Virus record (IMG/VR): IMGVR_UViG_3300032271_001975 | Location: 1-22,776 of that record | Strand: one strand, 5' to 3' | From: a virus | DNA length: 22,776 nt | Notes under the pieces: model-generated | What the model saw: only the letters and a program-made list of their open reading frames with translations | Told to the model about the DNA's origin: nothing | Databases searched by the model: none | Position numbers and translations under genes: made by a program | Shown here: one piece after another, positions 1 through 7,402 of the stretch | How positions within the stretch are numbered: position 1 is the stretch's first letter | Layout: each line of letters begins with the position of its first letter

Positions 1-17
1 AACACTTGCTCTTTAAG

Positions 18-25
18 GCTAAATA
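18..25 (+). promoter_or_regulatory. weak late-promoter-like element before gp17
   Basis: GCTAAATA matches the T4-type late element TATAAATA at 6 of 8 positions and lies 5 bases before the gp17 start codon. The 10-base string TAAATAGTGT at 20-29 recurs at 2283-2292 beside the element upstream of gp32. The window starts too close to exclude other promoters further upstream. Confidence 0.3.
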
Positions 26-30
26 GTGTA

Positions 31-1617
31 ATGCAAAACAACAGCGACTATGAAATAATCAAAAAGCCTGGAAAAACTTCCATGACTGAATTTCAGCGTC
101 GTGAGTTTATCAAATGTAGCCTTAACCCCATATATTATATGGAAAACTACATGTACATCACCAACCCCACGCGGGGACGCATAAAGTTTGAAGCATATGA
201 TTTTCAAAAACAGCTGGTTGAGGTATATTGGAAATTCACCAACTGTATTGCCATGTTGCCACGTCAAAGTGGTAAAACCACAACTGCTGCTGGATTTTTA
301 TTATGGTATGCCATGTTCAACCCAGATGTCACAGTGCTGATTGCTGCTAACAAATTTAGAGCTGCCAGTGAAATCATGCAGCGTGTGAAATTTGCATATG
401 AAGAAACACCAGACTATATACGAGCCGGTGTTAAAACATACAATGCTCAAAGCATTGAATTTGACAATGGCAGTAGAATACTATCCACCACCACAACTCC
501 AGACAGTGGACGAGGACTGTCCATTAGTTTGTTGTACATTGACGAAATGGCCTTTATCAAGCCAAGAATTGCTGAAGAATTTTGGACAGCCATGAGTCCC
601 ACATTGGCCACTGGCGGTAAATGCATTATCACTTCTACACCCAACAGTGACGAAGACAAGTTTGCAGAGCTATGGTATGGTGCCATTAAGGATGTTGACG
701 AACATGGCAACAGTATACCTGGTGGTGTGGGAGTCAATGGATTCAAAGCATTTATGGCAAATTATTATGATGTGCCGGGTAGAGACGAAGTGTGGGCAGA
801 CCGAGAGCGTGCCAAGATTGGCATTGATCGATTTAGGCGAGAATATCAATGTGAGTTTATATCAGCTGATGAAACCTTAATTGCACCTGCCAAATTGTTA
901 AAACTGCAAGGTAGAGATCCATTGTTTAAAACTCATGGTCAGGTGAGGTGGTATGACCATGTAACCGCCAACACCACCTATCTTATATCTCTGGATCCCA
1001 GTGCAGGTGTTGGTAAAGATTTCAGTGTCATTGAAATATTCAGCATGCCTGATCTACAGCAGGTGGCAGAGTGGTCGCACAACAGAACATCAATCCCGCA
1101 ACAAGTGCGCATCATGCAAAATCTTGTAAACTATATACATGGCGAAATTGTCAAGGCATCACCAAAAAAAATTGACCCTGACATATACTTCACAATTGAA
1201 AACAACAGTTGGGGCGAAGCTGCATTGGTTACCATTGCTGAAATTGGAGAGGAAAATTTTCTTGGTACATTCATGAATGAGCCTCGGGTCAAAGGTCAGT
1301 CAAGACCCAGAAAAGGACTCAACACCAATGGCAGGACCAAAGCACAAGCATGTACCAAACTCAAGAGTCTCATTGAACAGGACAGATTGAAAATATACAG
1401 CAAAGAGCTTGTTCGACAGCTCAAGTTCTTTGTGTCCAAAGGCAACAGTTTTGAAGGCAAAACCGGTGTACCAGATGATGCAGTAATGGCCACACTGTTG
1501 TGTGTGCGCATGATGCAAATGATGCAGAATTGGGATGATAGATTTGGTGAAATACTCAAAGATACCTGGGAAGATAGCGACGGATTCTACGATGAACCCA
1601 TGCCTATTGTGTTGTAG
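31..1617 (+). CDS. 17: terminase large subunit (gp17-like packaging ATPase/nuclease)
   Basis: Large terminase of T4 gp17 type, the motor that pumps DNA into the prohead and cuts concatemers. In the 528-residue product the N-terminal ATPase has a Walker A of the form PRQSGKTT (77-84) and a Walker B LLYIDE (167-172) with the catalytic Glu following. An STPNS segment at 202-206 fits the coupling motif. The C-terminal RNase H-like nuclease shows its acidic residues in order: D322 (LISLDPSAG), E390 (FTIENNSWG) and D482/D483 (VPDDAV). T4 gp17 is 610 residues, so this is a shorter version. The start has only a distant AAGG (14-17) as possible Shine-Dalgarno. The next gene follows after 14 bases. The family call is secure; the exact start is less so because the upstream sequence is missing. 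Confidence 0.95.
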   Translation: MQNNSDYEIIKKPGKTSMTEFQRREFIKCSLNPIYYMENYMYITNPTRGRIKFEAYDFQKQLVEVYWKFTNCIAMLPRQSGKTTTAAGFLLWYAMFNPDVTVLIAANKFRAASEIMQRVKFAYEETPDYIRAGVKTYNAQSIEFDNGSRILSTTTTPDSGRGLSISLLYIDEMAFIKPRIAEEFWTAMSPTLATGGKCIITSTPNSDEDKFAELWYGAIKDVDEHGNSIPGGVGVNGFKAFMANYYDVPGRDEVWADRERAKIGIDRFRREYQCEFISADETLIAPAKLLKLQGRDPLFKTHGQVRWYDHVTANTTYLISLDPSAGVGKDFSVIEIFSMPDLQQVAEWSHNRTSIPQQVRIMQNLVNYIHGEIVKASPKKIDPDIYFTIENNSWGEAALVTIAEIGEENFLGTFMNEPRVKGQSRPRKGLNTNGRTKAQACTKLKSLIEQDRLKIYSKELVRQLKFFVSKGNSFEGKTGVPDDAVMATLLCVRMMQMMQNWDDRFGEILKDTWEDSDGFYDEPMPIVL

Positions 1618-1618
1618 T

Positions 1619-1626
1619 TATAAATA
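1619..1626 (+). promoter_or_regulatory. consensus late promoter element TATAAATA
   Basis: Exact TATAAATA, the T4 late-promoter consensus, starts 2 bases after the gp17 stop codon. With the usual T4 spacing, transcription would begin at about 1632, which is the first base of the next start codon, so the message could be leaderless. The match is seen in the sequence; its activity is inferred. Confidence 0.55.
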
Positions 1627-1631
1627 CAAAC

Positions 1632-2252
1632 ATGAGAGACAGATCAACCATTAGTAACAAAATTTTTGAAATATTAAAAGGTAGTGGATTCTATCTTCAG
1701 ATGTTTGATGACTATGGCATGAAAACCATTGAACCCACTGACGCTGATCGATTTTTTGCTACCAAAGAAAACACTGACCTATCAAGACCAGATCTGGATT
1801 CTTACAGCTTTCTGGTTTGTATCAACGATACCATGGACTCAATTGATATCAAAACACCCACTGCTAAAAAAATTGGCAAAGAAAATTATGCAGACATCAA
1901 GCAATTGGTGTCATATATAAAAACTGCAGTGGGACTAAGAGAAGATATTCTTGTTCATTGGGCCACATTCAATAGAATCATTAGACCTAGAGATGAAGTA
2001 CGTGCCAAAGACAAAACAGGAAAAGTATTAGAAGAACAAGAGCTATATGCATTTCTCAACCAGTTTACAGTGGAATCTATTTTTATTTTAAAAGAAGATC
2101 AAATTGATTCTGCTGCGGCAAAAGAGGCGTTAGAAATCCACAATTATGATTATGATGATACCATGAGCTACTTGATTGCAGTTGATCAAATGTGGCGAGC
2201 CAAGTATGAATCAGATCCAAAAGCTGCTTTTGATCTGTTGAAGCAACTGTAA
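1632..2252 (+). CDS. hypothetical protein, 206 aa
   Basis: I do not recognise this protein. It is a soluble, mixed-charge product without membrane segments or cysteine clusters; the middle contains a run typical of a small alpha/beta domain (SFLVCINDT followed by DIKTP), and the C-terminal third is acidic and helical. It starts 14 bases after gp17 with no visible Shine-Dalgarno; a late-promoter consensus ends 5 bases before the ATG. Starts at internal Met24 or Met30 are possible, but the first 23 residues look like normal protein. Its place between terminase and gp32 suggests a phage-specific role, but nothing in the sequence names one. Confidence 0.8.
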   Translation: MRDRSTISNKIFEILKGSGFYLQMFDDYGMKTIEPTDADRFFATKENTDLSRPDLDSYSFLVCINDTMDSIDIKTPTAKKIGKENYADIKQLVSYIKTAVGLREDILVHWATFNRIIRPRDEVRAKDKTGKVLEEQELYAFLNQFTVESIFILKEDQIDSAAAKEALEIHNYDYDDTMSYLIAVDQMWRAKYESDPKAAFDLLKQL

Positions 2253-2280
2253 ATTATTGACTGTTTGATCCCATATATAG

Positions 2281-2349
2281 CATAAATAGTGTGTCGGCAT
2301 GTTATGAAACATTAGCATGCGGTCTAGGCTCATAATATAGGAAAACAAC
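2281..2349 (+). promoter_or_regulatory. gp32 leader with late-promoter-like CATAAATA
   Basis: CATAAATA at 2281-2288 fits NATAAATA and lies 61 bases before the gp32 start. The leader that follows contains alternative small stems: ATGTT (2299-2303) with AACAT (2308-2312), and an overlapping GCATG (2297-2301) with CATGC (2316-2320). The ribosome site is AGGA just before the ATG. T4 gp32 represses its own translation through a structured leader; whether this leader does the same is inference. Confidence 0.4.
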
Positions 2350-3378
2350 ATGGCTCTTTCATTAAAAGAAATACAAGCGAAGCTTATGGAACAAGAGGCT
2401 CGCAAAGATCGTGCAAAGGGTGGCGCACCCAGTGGTGATAACGCAGTTTACCCTTTCTGGAACAATCCAAATTCAAGTACAGCTACACTGAGATTTTTGC
2501 CAGACGGCGATGAACTCAATGACTTTTTCTGGGTTGAGCGCTTGATCATCAAGTTGCCGTTTGCTGGTATCAAAGGACAACCAGGAGACAAGAGGGTTGA
2601 AGTTCAAGTTCCATGTGTTAACATGTGGAAGCCCAATAGCTGCCCAATCACTGCTGAAATTTCACCATGGTGGAAGCAGGATGATCTGCTGGAAATGGCT
2701 CGTACTTACTATCGTAAGAAAAGCTATCTATATCAAGGTTTGGTTACACAAAATCCCAACAAGGATGATCAACCACCAGAAAATCCCATTAGGCGTTTTA
2801 TCATCAACCAATCCATTCATGACATCATCAAGGGTATTTTGATGCGTCAGGATCTTGAACACACTCCGACTGATTATGACAACGGTCGAGACTTTTATTT
2901 GTCCAAGACTCAAAAGGGCGAATATGCCAACTATACCAGCAGTTCATGGGCCATGAAGGAACGTGCACTGAATCAGGACGAGTTGGATGCAATTGATCGC
3001 TTTGGTTTGTTCAACTTGAGCACATTCCTGCCCAAGAAGCCAGACGATGCACATCTCAAGGCCATGATGGAAATGTTTGAGGCAAGTGTCAACGGCGAAC
3101 AGTATGATGCTGATCGTTGGGCAGAATTCTACAAGCCAGCTGGACTAAAGACTGAAAACAATGGCAATGCTGCTGTTGATGATGTTCCTGCTGCAGTTGT
3201 ACCACGTGCAGCGCCAGTTGTACCACGTGCTGCTGCTCGTCCAGTACCAGTGCCAGCAGCAGTTGAAGATGACGCCCCGTTTGCTGCTGAACCAGCACCT
3301 GCTGCTAAAACAGCAAACAAGACCATGACCCCAGAGCAAATCTTGGCCATGGTTCGCAATAGAAACCAAAATCAATAA
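2350..3378 (+). CDS. 32: single-stranded DNA-binding protein gp32
   Basis: Cooperative ssDNA-binding protein of the T4 replisome and recombination machinery, 342 residues (T4: 301). A basic N-terminal helix (about 3-23) suits the protein-protein contact region. The core has the aromatic/basic pattern of the gp32 OB fold (YPFWNNPNSSTATLRFLPDG, then IIKLPF and SPWWK). The C-terminal part after about 265 is an Ala/Pro/Val-rich linker with an imperfect duplication (VVPRAA twice), then a short acidic stretch and a terminal helix. T4 gp32 holds zinc with one His and three Cys; here only C89 and C98 are visible in that region, so the zinc site looks incomplete. A strong stem-loop follows the gene, and uvsX begins 69 bases later. 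Confidence 0.9.
   Translation: MALSLKEIQAKLMEQEARKDRAKGGAPSGDNAVYPFWNNPNSSTATLRFLPDGDELNDFFWVERLIIKLPFAGIKGQPGDKRVEVQVPCVNMWKPNSCPITAEISPWWKQDDLLEMARTYYRKKSYLYQGLVTQNPNKDDQPPENPIRRFIINQSIHDIIKGILMRQDLEHTPTDYDNGRDFYLSKTQKGEYANYTSSSWAMKERALNQDELDAIDRFGLFNLSTFLPKKPDDAHLKAMMEMFEASVNGEQYDADRWAEFYKPAGLKTENNGNAAVDDVPAAVVPRAAPVVPRAAARPVPVPAAVEDDAPFAAEPAPAAKTANKTMTPEQILAMVRNRNQNQ
3194..3230 (+). repeat. short tandem duplication in the gp32 linker
   Basis: The 16-base string CAGTTGTACCACGTGC occurs at 3194-3209 and again at 3215-3230, a 21-base period that keeps the reading frame. It encodes the repeated VVPRAA of the flexible linker before the C-terminal tail and is probably a slippage or duplication product. 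Confidence 0.8.
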
Positions 3379-3400
3379 TCTAAAACATATTAAACCATAG

Positions 3401-3431
3401 CAACTGAAGGAGAGAACCTCTCCTTCAGTTG
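3401..3431 (+). promoter_or_regulatory. 14-bp perfect stem-loop between gp32 and uvsX
   Basis: CAACTGAAGGAGAG (3401-3414) pairs exactly with CTCTCCTTCAGTTG (3418-3431) around a 3-base loop. No T-run follows on the plus strand, so a standard Rho-independent terminator is not supported. It may be an mRNA processing or stability element separating the abundant gp32 message from uvsX. The uvsX ribosome site lies a few bases downstream and outside the stem. Confidence 0.7.
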
Positions 3432-3447
3432 TAGCAAAGGGATTGAG

Positions 3448-4521
3448 ATGAAACCGGTTGATATTTCAAAATTTAGAAAAGACATTACCAAAAATATTCC
3501 TGGCATGAGTGTGGGTTTTCATGACCCTACAACATGGATTTCAACAGGAAATTATGCACTGAATTATTCCATCAGTGGTGACTTTAATCGCGGAGTACCA
3601 CTGGGCAAGGTAACCATGTTTGCTGGTCAAAGTGGTTCTGGCAAGAGTTATATATGCAGTGGTAACCTTGTGCGTTATGCACAACAGCAAGGAATCTTTG
3701 TAGTACTAATAGACACTGAAAATGCTCTTGACGAAGCATGGTTGCATGCATTGGGAGTTGACACCAGTGAAAACAAACTGCTCAAAGTTAATATGGCCAT
3801 GGTCGATGACGTGGCTAAACTCATGAGCGACTTTGTTAAAGACTATAAAAGCCAGTACCTAAGCTTGGATGCAAAAGACCGTCCAAAATTCTTATTTGTA
3901 CTAGACAGCTTGGGTATGTTGCTGACTCCAACAGATGTTGATCAGTTTCAAAGCGGCAACATGAAGGGTGATATGGGTAGAAAGCCCAAAGCACTCACCA
4001 GCTTGGTGAGAAATTGCGTGAACATGTTTGGTGAATATGAAATTGGATTGGTTGCTACGAATCACAGCTACTCTAGTCAAGACATGTTCAATCCTGATGA
4101 CGTAATTTCTGGCGGACAGGGATTTGTGTATGCCAGTAGTATTGTGGTTGCCATGCGCAAACTCAAGCTCAAGGAAGATGCAGACGGTAACAAGACCAGT
4201 GAAGTGAATGGTATTCGTGCTGCATGTAAAGTCATGAAGACCAGGTACAACAAACCGTTTGAAGCTGTTGAAATAAAAATTCCCTGGGAATCTGGAATGG
4301 ACCCATACAGCGGACTTATTGATCTTTTTGAAAAGAAAGGTGTATTGGTCAAGGACGGTAACAAGCTTACATATACTGATAAAAAAGGCACAGTACATAA
4401 AAAGTTTAGAAGTCAGATTGACGAACCATTGCTTGACTTGATCATAAGTGAATGGGATGAATCCAACGTCACTAATAATAATTTGACCAGTGATTCTGAT
4501 TTATCTGCCGACTCGGAATAA
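3448..4521 (+). CDS. uvsX: UvsX, RecA-like recombinase
   Basis: Strand-exchange ATPase of recombination-dependent replication, 357 residues (T4: 391). The Walker A GQSGSGKS is at 60-67. LIDTENALD (87-95) carries the acidic residue expected of the RecA core, and the Walker B is FLFVLDSLGML (148-158). A later stretch, LVATNHSYSS, fits the DNA-binding loop region after strand 5. The C-terminus is Ser/Asp/Asn-rich. AAAGGGA lies just before the ATG. It is preceded by gp32 and followed by uvsY and uvsW, the other members of the same pathway. No intein is present in this gene. Confidence 0.95.
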   Translation: MKPVDISKFRKDITKNIPGMSVGFHDPTTWISTGNYALNYSISGDFNRGVPLGKVTMFAGQSGSGKSYICSGNLVRYAQQQGIFVVLIDTENALDEAWLHALGVDTSENKLLKVNMAMVDDVAKLMSDFVKDYKSQYLSLDAKDRPKFLFVLDSLGMLLTPTDVDQFQSGNMKGDMGRKPKALTSLVRNCVNMFGEYEIGLVATNHSYSSQDMFNPDDVISGGQGFVYASSIVVAMRKLKLKEDADGNKTSEVNGIRAACKVMKTRYNKPFEAVEIKIPWESGMDPYSGLIDLFEKKGVLVKDGNKLTYTDKKGTVHKKFRSQIDEPLLDLIISEWDESNVTNNNLTSDSDLSADSE

Positions 4522-4531
4522 ATTAGCAAAA

Positions 4532-4566
4532 CTAGCATGCAAGGTGTAAAATATTTTGCATGCTAG
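4532..4566 (+). promoter_or_regulatory. 11-bp stem-loop after uvsX
   Basis: CTAGCATGCAA (4532-4542) pairs exactly with TTGCATGCTAG (4556-4566) around a 13-base A/T-rich loop. It lies 10 bases after the uvsX stop and 24 bases before the next ATG. No T-run follows, so it is more likely a processing or stability element than a strong terminator. Confidence 0.6.
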
Positions 4567-4590
4567 ATACTAACACAATGGAGAATTTAT

Positions 4591-4830
4591 ATGACAATTA
4601 ATACCACCATGATACTGGATATTTGGGACTTGTTAAGCGAATACGTGCCTACCGCAAAAAAAGAAGATGCTGCAAATAAGTTATTGATAGTACTTGACAA
4701 TTATTCAATTGATTCAAGAGATTTGCAAAGCATACACGGAGAAGATCCACATCTGGATGCTGCTATCAAACACTTGTATGGCCATGACGATGTAGAAGAA
4801 GAAAATGACGAAGACGAAGAATTATTTTGA
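4591..4830 (+). CDS. small acidic hypothetical protein, 79 aa
   Basis: Unrecognised. The first 60 residues look like a compact helical domain and the last 13 are almost all Asp/Glu, ending in Leu-Phe. An acidic tail like this is common in phage DNA-metabolism partners and could mimic DNA or contact basic proteins, but that is inference. GGAG lies 8 bases or so before the ATG, supporting the start. It sits between uvsX and uvsY, probably in the same transcript. Confidence 0.75.
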   Translation: MTINTTMILDIWDLLSEYVPTAKKEDAANKLLIVLDNYSIDSRDLQSIHGEDPHLDAAIKHLYGHDDVEEENDEDEELF

Positions 4831-4850
4831 TTAGTTTGTCTCGATAAATC

Positions 4851-5303
4851 ATGTGGTATAACCGAATAGTAAAAGATCTATCCCAGCTTGGCGATGCTGT
4901 TACCTATTATAATCAAGAGTTAGATGTTGCAATCAAACAAACACATTTTAAGGGCAGTATCGAACGAAATAGTCAAGAGTTAAGCGGTATAACTGCTGAA
5001 AGATTTGCACAGTTGCAAGATGTTGAAGCCATCTTGAAATATTTGAACATACAACATGACAAACTGCGCAGTCAACATTATCGAAAATATCTAGAAAGAT
5101 ACAACAGGGAACTAAGTGATCGAGCCATCGAAAAATACATCGACGGCGAGGATGACATAGTGAGTCTATACGAACTAATCAACGAAGTGTCACTGGTGAG
5201 AAATAGATATCTAGCTGTCATGCGCGGATTGGAAATCAAACACTATCAAATTGGACATGTGACCAAATTGAGATGCAGTGGACTTGAAGATGCAACTGTC
5301 TAA
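4851..5303 (+). CDS. uvsY: UvsY-like recombination mediator
   Basis: Probable UvsY, the mediator that loads UvsX onto gp32-coated ssDNA; 150 residues against 137 in T4. The protein is basic, rich in predicted long helices, and the C-terminal third has the UvsY-like ending in which a run of hydrophobic helices is followed by RGLEIKHYQ (compare the RGFAIKH ending known in T4 UvsY). The context is decisive: small, downstream of uvsX and directly followed by uvsW. The ATG has no clear Shine-Dalgarno. Confidence is below that of uvsX because UvsY proteins diverge quickly. Confidence 0.75.
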   Translation: MWYNRIVKDLSQLGDAVTYYNQELDVAIKQTHFKGSIERNSQELSGITAERFAQLQDVEAILKYLNIQHDKLRSQHYRKYLERYNRELSDRAIEKYIDGEDDIVSLYELINEVSLVRNRYLAVMRGLEIKHYQIGHVTKLRCSGLEDATV

Positions 5304-5318
5304 CATAGAGATCATGCA

Positions 5319-6329
5319 ATGAACCAGTGCCAACTCATAATCGAAGATGAAGTAAACTGCAAGCTGGTGGGTCTTGACTTGAACACAAGAAAAGCATGTT
5401 CTACAGCATTGAAGTATTTTATTCCTGCTGCAAGATACAGTGCTGCATACAAGCTGGGCCGCTGGGATGGTACCAAGAGTTTCATGACCATTGGCGGTAG
5501 AACTTACTTGAATCTACTGGAAGTGGTATTGCCCATAATTCAAGAAGCTGGGTATGAATTAGACATCGTAGATCAGCGCAAGAGTTATTCCATTGCACTT
5601 ACACCCATTGACACTGCATATCACAGCAATAAGACTTGGCCTGCTGGTCATAGATTTGAAGGTCAACCTATCGAACTGCGAGATTATCAAGTGGATGTGA
5701 TCAACAGTTGTGTAAACAACCTGCAGGGTGTTGCTGTTGCTCCCACCAGTGCAGGCAAGACCATTATCACATCAACACTGAGTCAAATGATTGAACCATA
5801 TGGTCGCAGTATTGTGATTGTGCCTAATAAAAACCTTGTGCTGCAGACTGAAGAAGATTATGTGAACTTGGGATTGGATGTGGGTGTAATTTTTGGCGAT
5901 AGAAAAGAATACACTTGCAAGCATACCATATGCACTTGGCAAAGCTTGAACATACTGGACAAGAAAGGCAAAGATGCCTTAGACGAAGGTCAGTTGGAAG
6001 AATTCATGCAAGATCAAATCTGTGTAATAGCAGATGAGTGTTTTGATGGTGATGCGTTAGTTCTTACACCAACAGGTTACAAACCAATTAAAGATATATG
6101 TTCAGGTGACCAAGTAATAAATTATTCTGAGGAGACAAAAAGTTTTAAAACGGATACTGTAATCAAACAACATAAAAACCTTGTAAAATCCAATAGTGAA
6201 AAAATGTATGAATTAGAACTTGATAACGGTCAGCGTATAAAAGTAACCGGTAACCATAAGTTTTTGACAACTAATGGTTGGATTAGAGCCGTCGAATTAT
6301 CAACAGATCATGAAATCATTGGTTATTAA
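5319..6329 (+). CDS. uvsW: UvsW helicase N-terminal fragment with split-intein N half
   Basis: Residues 1-240 are the N-terminal half of UvsW, the superfamily 2 helicase that unwinds D- and R-loops and branched DNA. It has an N-terminal DNA-binding domain, then RDYQ (Q-motif-like, 121-124), Walker A APTSAGKT (141-148), IVPNKNLVLQ (motif Ia region) and TWQSL. It stops at VIADE, halfway through the DECH Walker B box. Residue 241 (TGT at 6039) is the catalytic Cys1 of an intein N half of 96 residues that ends at a TAA. The rest of the helicase is at 7403-8134. Without trans-splicing this fragment lacks motifs II-VI and should be inactive. Confidence 0.9.
   Translation: MNQCQLIIEDEVNCKLVGLDLNTRKACSTALKYFIPAARYSAAYKLGRWDGTKSFMTIGGRTYLNLLEVVLPIIQEAGYELDIVDQRKSYSIALTPIDTAYHSNKTWPAGHRFEGQPIELRDYQVDVINSCVNNLQGVAVAPTSAGKTIITSTLSQMIEPYGRSIVIVPNKNLVLQTEEDYVNLGLDVGVIFGDRKEYTCKHTICTWQSLNILDKKGKDALDEGQLEEFMQDQICVIADECFDGDALVLTPTGYKPIKDICSGDQVINYSEETKSFKTDTVIKQHKNLVKSNSEKMYELELDNGQRIKVTGNHKFLTTNGWIRAVELSTDHEIIGY
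6039..6329 (+). other. split intein N half (UvsW Int-N, 96 aa)
   Basis: Begins CFDGDALVLTPTGYKPI, a typical intein block A with catalytic Cys1. Block B is GQRIKVTGNHKFLTTNGW; its expected T-x-x-H appears as TGNH. The segment ends in the VELSTDHEIIGY region and a stop codon, with no block G. The C half is encoded 968 bases downstream after an unrelated ORF. Host protein context on both sides (VIADE before, CHRAA after) fixes the splice junction. An intact cis intein is ruled out by the stop codon and by different reading frames for the three parts. Confidence 0.9.
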
Positions 6330-6365
6330 TATAAATACATTGTGCAGCAGCGGATGTATTTATAT
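6329..6365 (+). promoter_or_regulatory. late promoter inside a hairpin over the endonuclease start
   Basis: ATATAAATACAT (6329-6340) pairs exactly with ATGTATTTATAT (6354-6365), a 12-bp stem with a 13-base loop. The left arm contains an exact TATAAATA (6330-6337); the right arm includes the first two bases of the endonuclease ATG (6364). Transcripts entering from uvsW would carry both arms and could hide the start region. Transcripts made from the late element would begin near 6343, inside the loop, and lose the left arm. T4 I-TevI is controlled by this logic. Confidence 0.65.
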
Positions 6366-7338
6366 GAAAATTAAATCAACTGAAATGATACAAAAATTTA
6401 ATAAAATATTAGAAAATGCTCAACAGAAAATTCGTATTTTAGAATGGTCTGGAACAAGTATTCTATTAAGCAATGGTTTAAAATTAGAATATGATAATAG
6501 ACGTGTATTCTTACGTAGACTTAGTTCTAATCAATCAATCTGGCGAGAAAACATTGATAATTTATTAGACGGTAGAATAACTGATAAAGAAATAAAGTCG
6601 ATTATTTCTAAAATTGGCGGATTTTCTTGTCAACATAAAAGAAAGGAACAAGGTTTACCAGCAATTATAAATCAACCAACAATACCATGGAATAAGGGTA
6701 AGATGTTGAATGAATACACTACTAAGGGTGGTAATTTGTATGCAGATTGTATGTGGCAAACTGGACAAACAAAAGAAACTAATAGTAAGTTGGCAAAACT
6801 AAGTAGAGATCGTACTTCTATTGGAAATCCCATGTACGGTAAAAAACATAATCAAGAAGTAAGAGAAGCCAAATCAAAATTAATGAAAGAAAAAATATTA
6901 AAGGGAGAATTTACTCCAAATTCTAATAATAGAAATACTCATTGGAATAGTATGCTTGATAGTAAAAAATATAGATCCTCTTGGGAGGCATTGTATCAAT
7001 ATTATAATCCCGCAGCAGAATACGAAAAACTCAGAATACCTTATGAATATTTAAATAATTATAAAATTTATATTGTGGATTTTATTGATTACACAAATAG
7101 AATTTTAATTGAAGTTAAACCAAAAGAATTATGCAATGGTGCTATACATGAAGCAAAAATGATAGCACTAGCAGATTGGGCAAAAATTAATAGATTTACT
7201 ATTCTAATTGCAAATCAAGAGTGGTTTTTAGTACAATCAAGCGATATTGATTATACTCGTTTTGACGAACTTACAGCAGCAAAAATAAAGAAATTTTATG
7301 AAGCTAATATCAAAAAAAGAAATAGAAAAGCCAATTGA
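6364..7338 (+). CDS. PD-(D/E)XK homing endonuclease in split uvsW
   Basis: Free-standing endonuclease ORF between the two halves of the uvsW split intein, 324 residues. Domains: an N-terminal region without recognised motifs, then GNPMYGKKHN (155-163) with following basic helix, matching the NUMOD3-type DNA-binding motif of phage homing enzymes. A C-terminal nuclease core follows with E208 (SSWEAL), D239 (YIVDF) and E250-x-K252 (LIEVKPK), the pattern of a PD-(D/E)XK fold. I chose Met at 6364 because it follows the promoter-hairpin; upstream in-frame Mets at 6274 and 6310 lie inside intein coding sequence. The gene is more A/T-rich than the flanking helicase, suggesting separate origin. Its last 41 bases overlap the start of the C fragment. 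Confidence 0.8.
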   Translation: MKIKSTEMIQKFNKILENAQQKIRILEWSGTSILLSNGLKLEYDNRRVFLRRLSSNQSIWRENIDNLLDGRITDKEIKSIISKIGGFSCQHKRKEQGLPAIINQPTIPWNKGKMLNEYTTKGGNLYADCMWQTGQTKETNSKLAKLSRDRTSIGNPMYGKKHNQEVREAKSKLMKEKILKGEFTPNSNNRNTHWNSMLDSKKYRSSWEALYQYYNPAAEYEKLRIPYEYLNNYKIYIVDFIDYTNRILIEVKPKELCNGAIHEAKMIALADWAKINRFTILIANQEWFLVQSSDIDYTRFDELTAAKIKKFYEANIKKRNRKAN

Positions 7339-7402
7339 AGTATATAATCTTCATATAGCAGATGATCACAATTATATTGTACAGGGCGCCGTAGTATCAA
7401 AC
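7298..7402 (+). other. split intein C half (UvsW Int-C, 35 aa)
   Basis: Starts with the Lys-rich MKLISKKEIEK, then VYNLHIADDHNYIVQGAVVSN, which contains block F (YNLHIADDHNY) and block G (VVSN) with the terminal Asn needed for cyclisation. The next residue is Cys+1 of CHRAA, the nucleophile for trans-splicing, which also restores DECH. The penultimate residue is Ser instead of the usual His, a variation tolerated in some inteins. Confidence 0.9.

Noticed and set aside
3901-4398. 165-codon open frame on the minus strand
   Set aside because: It lies fully inside uvsX, whose frame has clear RecA motifs; no ribosome site and no recognisable protein pattern.
6274-6363. Upstream starts for the uvsW endonuclease
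   Set aside because: Mets at 6274 and 6310 lie within the Int-N coding region; the promoter-hairpin arrangement points to 6364.
6039-7402. Frameshift or sequencing error in a normal cis intein
   Set aside because: Three different frames, a separate ATG for each part, a promoter-hairpin before the endonuclease, and a parallel arrangement in gp41 all argue for true split genes.
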